Assembly: GCF_000002425.4 (NCBI RefSeq) | Contig: NC_037269.1 | Span: 12,537,290-12,601,289 of the forward strand | Length of the DNA: 64,000 nt | DNA from: Physcomitrium patens | Lineage: Eukaryota > Streptophyta > Bryopsida > Funariales > Funariaceae | Direction: 5' to 3' | In this document: piece after piece, positions 58,879 through 64,000 of the stretch | How the letters are laid out: each line of letters opens with the position of its first letter | Numbering within the stretch: the first letter of the stretch is position 1 | The notes under the pieces: generated by a model | What the model saw: the letters and a program-made list of their open reading frames with translations, nothing else | The model's database searches: none | Told to the model about the DNA's origin: nothing | Position numbers and translations under genes: made by a program

Positions 58879-59958
58879 TGTCGAGGTAGAGAGAGTTTGC
58901 CTCAAGAAAACGCTGGGCTTCTGGCTCTCACTAATTATTCAAGCAAGCTTGAAAATAAAGAAAGCCCTAAGTTTATATATAATTTTTTTCTTTTTGAGTA
59001 ATTACACCAAATACACAATCCTCAAGTAACCCACAACTTCCAAAATATGATAAAATATTCTAAATCCTTGTTTATTCTTTTGTGGAGATTTTTCCGAACT
59101 TCAACACCTCATATCTCTTAATCCAACCGTCCAAACAAACTCAAATTTTACATGAGATACTGATGTATTCTTATTAACTTCTACAACAATTTTCAACCGC
59201 AAATTCATTGCAGATCTTGAGATATCTTGAAATCCCTAATAGTCGCTTCAAACCCTTGTCTTTATACATCTACATGCAATTTTCTTTATATCTCACAAAA
59301 TATAAGCTCAAATGCCACGAAATTTGTATGTTTAGCTTCTTAATACAAAATTTTACATTCTTCCAAAAATTTGAGCCAAAAATTTGTCCGAAAACTCAAG
59401 TTATGGCTTCAACCATTACTACAAACAAATCCACTTACTTACTGCTTTTGATTTGGAAGCGTCGCCTTCAACTCTTTACAACTCCTTCATATGAACTCCA
59501 AAAGCAATAATTCTTTTGTGAAAGATATAGGCCTTGAAATCGCTGTTCCAGATGCACCTTTCAATCTTCAAAAGCTACTGTAAAACTCCTCATACTCTCA
59601 AAAGAGTTACAGTATGTCTTAAATAAATACCTTAACTTCGAACGGCTATAACGTTTTCACTCTAACTCCAAATCCTCTAATTTTTGTACACAAATTGTTC
59701 TCCAAACCCTAAACTTTACAATCTTAGCTTCTAATCTCCGAATGCCTCTTTGAAATCGCCGAAATCCTTATCAAGGTCGCGGGCAGCCTCCTAAAAGCCC
59801 ATTGGGCATGGATTTCGACCAATGGGAATGAAGATTCTTATTTCTACCTTCATCCAACCATGCCTTGGTTTCATCCCTCCCAATTAACCTCCTATTAGTT
59901 TAAATCTTCATCTTTAGGCTTCTACCTTCTCCCAAAGCTTCATACTAAACATTTAGGT

Positions 59959-59992
<34 letters not shown>

Positions 59993-60148
59993 ATGTCAAA
60001 ATCAAAAGAAATAAAGAAACAAAGTAAAGTTTCTTATACCAAATCTTTTTAATTTAATCTACTAGCTACTCTAATACACATCTAGATTTATCAACATATA
60101 ATATGTTTTAACTAATTTTTACATATTGTAAGCATTTACAGTATGACA
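58879..60148. repeat. Solo LTR F (1,270 bp) inside copia element C
   Basis: Starts TGTCGAGGTAG and ends ACAGTATGACA (TG...CA). Flanks are ACAT (58875-58878) and ACGT (60149-60152), a four-base match with one transition. Copia integrase coding rejoins across it (ATRATK then LLEIVHSDL-type context). It has an AT tract (59961-59988) and no coding sequence. Termini differ from the A, B and C families, so it represents another family. An alternative junction using GCAAC repeats was considered. Confidence 0.72.
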
Positions 60149-60660
60149 ACGTGCAACAAAATTGTTGGAGATTGTGCACTCAGATCTTTGTGAACCAATG
60201 AAGATACCATCAATTGGAGGAGCAAGGTACTTTGTTACATTCATTGATGATTTCTCAAGAAAGGTGTGGATTTACATCATTAAAGCTAAGAATGAATGTT
60301 TCTCAAAGTTTAAGGAGTTTAAGGCTCTTGTAGAGAAACAATGTGAGTGCAAGATCAAAGTGTTGAGAACGAACAATGGAGGTGAATACATGTCAAAGCA
60401 TTTTAATGACTTCATGAAGATTCAAGGTATTGCAAGACAAACCTCTACTCCTTACACTCCACAACAAAATGGAGTTGCTGAAAGAACAAATCGTACCATT
60501 GTGGAGATGGCAAGGAGTATGCTTCATACACAAAATCTTAGGCATGAATATTAGGCGGAAGCTATGGTAAATGCGGTGTACACAAGGAATAGGTGCCTAC
60601 AAGTGCACTTACATCAATGACTCTATAAGAAGCTTGGAGTGGAAAGAAACCTTGTGTTTC
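60149..60660 (+). pseudogene. Integrase core of copia element C
   Basis: LLEIVHSDLCEPM (first Asp), RYFVTFIDDFSRKVWIY and, at 60372-60374, Asn in RTNNGGEY where the family has the second catalytic Asp. The Glu context QQNGVAERTNRT is present. TAG at 60552-60554 replaces the Trp after HEY. A shift near 60593 and a TAA follow before the SHMRIFGC block. So the D,D-35-E triad is broken by one G-to-A change. Confidence 0.88.
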
Positions 60661-60664
60661 ACAC

Positions 60665-61351
60665 ATGAGGATTTTTGGATGCATTGCTTATGCAAAGGTA
60701 CCAGATTGTATGAGGTCCAAATTTGATACAAAAGGTACAAAATGTGTATTTGTTGGATATTGTGAAGGTACCAAAGCATATAGGCTAATGTGTTTAGAAA
60801 CCAAAAAGATCATCAAAAGTCATGATGTAGAGTTTTTGGAGCATAAGAGTACTTTTGAGCACTTAGAAGAGTGTCCAAGTGGGAGTAAAGGTATGTTTGT
60901 GTACACATCTTTAAGTTCAGCAAAGAAAGAAGAAGAAGAAGAAGAAGAAGAAGAAGAAGAAGAAGAAGAAGAAGATGATGATGATGATGAAAATGAGGAT
61001 GGAAGAAATAGAAATCAAGATCAAGAGCCAAAGAAGGTAAATGATAGTGTGCCTTCAATTAGTAGAACCAACAATGAAGATAATGAAGATATTGAAGGTG
61101 ATGATGATGATGAAGAATATCAACCTTTGAGTGAAAAAAGACAAGCATTGAGGAAGAAGAAGGATGGAATGCAAGAAAAAAGGTCTTCTTCAAATGAAAG
61201 GAGATATCCTTTGAGAGAAAGAAAACCACGTGGTGAATGGTGGAAGGACCACATCTTTCCTCAAGTAAGTGAAGAACATGCCAATGTTGCACTTCTTGCT
61301 GATCCGTTGAGTTTATGTGATGCAATGAAGTCCACGGATGCATTGAAGTAG
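60665..61351 (+). pseudogene. Integrase C-terminal region and acidic linker of copia element C
   Basis: MRIFGCIAYAKVPD and KCVFVGYCEGTKAYRL are the conserved copia integrase end. A long acidic tract follows (60929-60990, GAA then GAT repeats coding Glu then Asp), a trinucleotide microsatellite in frame. RRYPLRERKPRG leads to the RT start. TAG at 61349-61351 replaces a codon, probably Trp, just before the ENAMEEEYKSL block. Confidence 0.85.
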
Positions 61352-61360
61352 GAGAATGCT

Positions 61361-61942
61361 ATGGAAGAAGAATACAAATCACTCATGGACAATGAAACAT
61401 GGGAATTGATTCAATTTCTACCAAATCGATCTTCAATTGGTTGTAAGTGGGTATTTAGAACCAAAAGGGATGCAATGGATAATATTGTGAGATACAAGTC
61501 TAGATTGGTTGCCAAAGGCTACTTACAAGTTGTTGGTGTAGATTTCAATGAGACATTTGCTCCCGTGGCTAAATTCACCACTATTAGAACCATTGTGGCA
61601 ATTGGGGCAGCAATGGATTTGGAGATGCATCAAATGGATGTGAAGATGGCTTTTTTGAATGGAAGTTTGAAAGAAGACATCTACATGGATAAACCTCAAG
61701 GATTTGTTGAAGAAGGCAAACAACACCTTGTTTGTAAGTTGAAAAAATCCTTGTATGGGCTAAAGCAATCACCAAGGACGTGGTACGAATGCATTGATAC
61801 ATTCTTTGTGAGTGAAGGATTTGTAAGGAGTGAGGCTGATCATTCCTTATATGTGATGCAATCAAATGAGTTCATATTGATTGTCATCCTCTATATTAAT
61901 GATTTGATCATCTTAACCAATACATTGAAGATGATGGATTGA
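61361..61942 (+). pseudogene. Reverse transcriptase of copia element C
   Basis: EEYKSLMDNETWEL, VAKGYLQVVGVDF, ETFAPVAKFTTIR, MDVKMAFLNG (first catalytic Asp intact) and KSLYGLKQSPRTWY are all in order. The catalytic box at 61892-61903 is YIND instead of YVDD: Val to Ile and Asp to Asn, both single G-to-A changes. TGA at 61940-61942 replaces a Trp codon. Inactive. Confidence 0.92.
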
Positions 61943-62860
61943 TTGAAGGCAAAGTTAGAAAAGGAGTATGAAATGAGTGATTTGGGAGAGCTTCACTATT
62001 ATTTAGGAGTGGATTTTGTAAAAGATTGTACTAAGAAGACCATTACAATGAGCCAAAGCAAGTACATTGAAGAAGTATTGAAACGATTCAATATGGAGGA
62101 GTGTAAGCCTATTGGAACACCATTGGAGGCAAACTTGAAGTTAATGAAGCTCACGGATGAAGAGTTTGCTGAAGTTGAAAGTCAAATGCAAGGTGTTCCA
62201 TACAAAGCAGCAGTAGGCTCACTTATGTATGCAATGGTTGGCACAAGGGTGGATCTTGCATATACGGTGAGTGTTGTGAGTCAACACATGTCAAAGACTG
62301 GACCAATCCATTGGACAACCATCAAAAGGATCATGAGGTACTTAAAAGGTACTTTAAACTTCAAATTATGCCTTGGAGGTGATAACATTAGTTTATATGG
62401 TTATTGTGATGCGGATTGGGCTAGAGATGCAAATGATAGGAGGTCAACAATGGGGTATGTATTCTTTATTGGAGTGGGAGCAATTTCATGGAATTGCAAG
62501 AAACAACCAACAATTGCAAGGTCAACAATGGAGGCGGAGTATATGGCAGCAAGTCATGTTGCAATGGAGGCAATATGGTTAAGACAACTTTTGGAGGACA
62601 TTAGAGATGTACAAATGGAAGCAACTCCAATGAAGTGTGACAATCAAGGATGTCTTGTATTTGCAAAGAATCCAAAGCATCATTCAAGGACTAAGCACAT
62701 TGACATTCAACATCACTTTATAAGAGAGAAGATTGAAATGAGAGTGATTGATATGAAATATTGTGCAACAGAGGACATGCTTGCTAATTTGTTGACAAAG
62801 GCATTAATAAAAGATAGACACCACATGTTGACAAAGGCATTAGGCTTAAAAGATATTTGA
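61943..62860 (+). pseudogene. RT connection and RNase H of copia element C
   Basis: The same frame continues after the TGA: MSDLGELHYYLG, GSLMYAMVGTRVDLAYTV and the RNase H residues YCDADWA, STMEAEYMA and CDNQG, with RTKHIDIQHHFIRE near the end. Stop TGA at 62858-62860 is the natural end of the polyprotein, about 20 bases before the 3' LTR. This part has no lesion of its own. Confidence 0.92.
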
Positions 62861-62867
62861 CCAATAG

Positions 62868-62878
62868 CAAAGTGGGAG
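62868..62878 (+). other. Polypurine tract of element C
   Basis: CAAAGTGGGAG directly before the 3' LTR start TGTTAAAA. Confidence 0.85.
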
Positions 62879-63371
62879 TGTTAAAATAAAAGTAGAAAAT
62901 ATTACCTTGTATAGGATATTATCTTAGGTAAGTTGTTAGTGGTCAAAGGTTTGACTCTTGGTATATGATAAGGGCATCCAATGGATATAGGACGAAGTCA
63001 TGGACTAAGAGTCAAAGTGAAAAGGATAAAGTATTAACAAGGGAATATTCGAAGACTAAGTATGAATCATTAGTGTGTGTCATAGGATACCCTCGTACTT
63101 CGTGAGATGCCAAAGGATCCTAAGAGCATGTATGTAAGACGTAAGAGTAATTAGTATTAGACATAGGATGCTCTTGGGACTCATGAGATGCCAAACGGAT
63201 CCTACGGCCATGTGTGTAAAAGTCAAAGAGTGGACGTTATCTTTTAGGGCAACAACTACCACTTATACATAATGGGTGTTGGAAGTGAGAGACATCTTAC
63301 TCCATACTCTCTTTGTAAACAACCTTGCTGATGTTAAGTGTTGTGTCTTCTAAGTATTTATTTTCTTAATA
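62879..63371 (+). repeat. 3' LTR of element C (493 bp)
   Basis: Same length as the 5' copy with about 31 substitutions and no indel, roughly 24 of them transitions. Followed by GTTAA. Confidence 0.93.
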
Positions 63372-64000
63372 GTTAAAGACTTTGTATAATTATTTGATAT
63401 TTGTTCAAGATCAAAAATTCCTTATCATTAACCTTATGGACTTTTTCAACAATTATTTATTCTGTAATAACCACAATCTTCTATTTTTATAGATTTTATC
63501 AGAGATCTTCAAATCTCACATTTATATGATTCTATATTTATAATAGTAGATTGTTTTACCAAGATGGCACATTTTAAGCTATGTACAAAATCTATTACAA
63601 ATAAAAAAAATAGTTAAATTTTTTCTTGATAATATCTATTATTATCATAGATTATCTAAAGATATTATTTCAAATTTGAGAAGTCAATTTATATCAAGAT
63701 TCTAGAAAATTATTTTTAAGATTTTAAAAGTAGATATAAAACTTTTTTTGACTTTTCAGCCTCAAATTGATAGGCAAATAGAATAGATAAATCAAGTTTT
63801 AGAGTAATATTTGAGGTGTACCATCAATTAACATTAAGATGATTGAATATCTCTTTTACAAATGACAAACTTTGCATATAATAATTGAGTACATTCTTCT
63901 ATTAAATAAGCAATTTTTTTTGCCAATTATGGTCATCATCCATGATTTGATACTTTTGACTTTTCAAAAGTTGATAATCTTGTGGCAAAAGATTTGGAAA
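63372..64000 (+). pseudogene. Integrase core of element E (continues off the right edge)
   Basis: Resumes B-type integrase after the GTTAA duplication: CSRSKIPYH, IFIDFIRDLQIS (first Asp), YDSIFIIVDCFTKMAHF, a decayed DIISNLRSQF where the second catalytic Asp context should be (now Asn), and INQVLE, then FFANYGHHP. Many stops. Aligns with B 8625-9250. Confidence 0.83.

Larger units (their letters stand above)
56377..63371 (+). mobile_element. Complete Ty1/copia element C (6,995 bp), TSD GTTAA
   Basis: Two 493-bp LTRs, primer site, gag, protease, integrase, RT, RNase H and polypurine tract in copia order. GTTAA flanks both ends (56372-56376, 63372-63376), and the interrupted E integrase rejoins across it. 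About 31 differences by eye count between the LTRs (about 6%), mostly transitions. The internal region carries a 1,270-bp solo LTR (F). Stops and catalytic changes make it inactive. Confidence 0.93.
49430..64000 (+). mobile_element. Decayed B-type chromovirus E, host of several nested insertions
   Basis: The plus-strand order is 5' LTR part (49.43-49.73 kb), gag, knuckle, protease, RT, RNase H and integrase, running off the right edge. Interruptions: solo LTR S1 (50599-51915), solo LTR S2 (54121-55873) and copia element C (56377-63371). Joining the pieces restores collinearity with B each time. It is more decayed than B, with both Asp of the RT YLDD box changed to Asn. Confidence 0.83.

Noticed and set aside
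58866..60157. Solo LTR F bounded by GCAAC direct repeats with 8-bp ends ACATTGTC/GACAACGT
   Set aside because: The TG...CA ends at 58879-60148 with ACAT/ACGT flanks fit LTR biology better and leave a typical copia RAT(K)LLEIVH context. The GCAACA repeat is then part of the copia coding sequence.
60813..61343. Two minus-strand frames rich in His and Leu opposite copia C
   Set aside because: They are the antisense of the acidic GAA/GAT microsatellite and of the integrase-RT linker, which has clear homology on the plus strand.

Overview
The window is nuclear DNA from a land plant, most probably a bryophyte such as a moss. The reasons are: (1) one intact, intron-containing plant-type ABCG half-transporter gene; (2) a short TTTAGGG-type telomere-like repeat; (3) plant LTR retrotransposons with tRNA-Trp and initiator tRNA-Met primer sites; (4) two base-composition classes, very AT-rich repeat DNA against GC-richer islands at about 17.4-20.0, 23.5-24.0 and 24.5-31.9 kb. 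The moss assignment is inference. No bacterial operon, CRISPR array, rRNA or tRNA gene was seen.

Layout. 1-6299: 5' part of a minus-strand Ty3/gypsy element (A) with a 1,358-bp LTR, a tRNA-Trp primer site and a 100-N assembly gap. It sits inside a plus-strand chromodomain gypsy element (B, 6300 to about 10900). 10.9-17.4 kb: AT-rich DNA with microsatellites and a possible decayed LTR. 17.44-19.95 kb: GC-richer unidentified block with four ACGTCA sites and a near-perfect 59-nt hairpin. 20-24.5 kb: AT-rich DNA with a telomere-like repeat and an exact 37-bp dispersed repeat. 24.5-26.7 kb: GC-rich upstream block. 26665-29679: eight-exon ABCG gene, 708 codons, every splice junction in phase. 30162-33833: small minus-strand copia element (I) with a perfect GTTTG target duplication, carrying non-retroviral GC-rich DNA that includes a broken leucine-rich-repeat receptor fragment. 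33.8-43.5 kb: AT-rich repeat graveyard with the 3' end of a B-type element (H) and several LTR-like or tandem-repeat blocks. 43.5-48.0 kb: decayed A-type element (D), next to a B-type fragment (G, 48.0-49.3 kb).

49.4-64.0 kb is a nested stack. A decayed B-type element (E, plus strand) is interrupted by two solo A-type LTRs in opposite orientations and by a complete 6,995-bp copia element (C; two 493-bp LTRs; GTTAA duplication). The copia element is itself split by a 1,270-bp solo LTR (F).

The ABCG gene is the only feature judged a working gene. All retroelements are inactive by sequence. The dominant lesion is the C-to-T/G-to-A transition: it makes most premature stops, changes catalytic Asp to Asn in the RT of B, C and E and in the C integrase, and accounts for all eight changes between the A and D primer sites. 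This fits long-term cytosine methylation and deamination of silenced elements. I found no undescribed biological system that I could defend. The best leads are the captured receptor fragment in element I, the 18056-18114 hairpin, the TGACGTCA cluster, and the DHGS-type protease of the A family.
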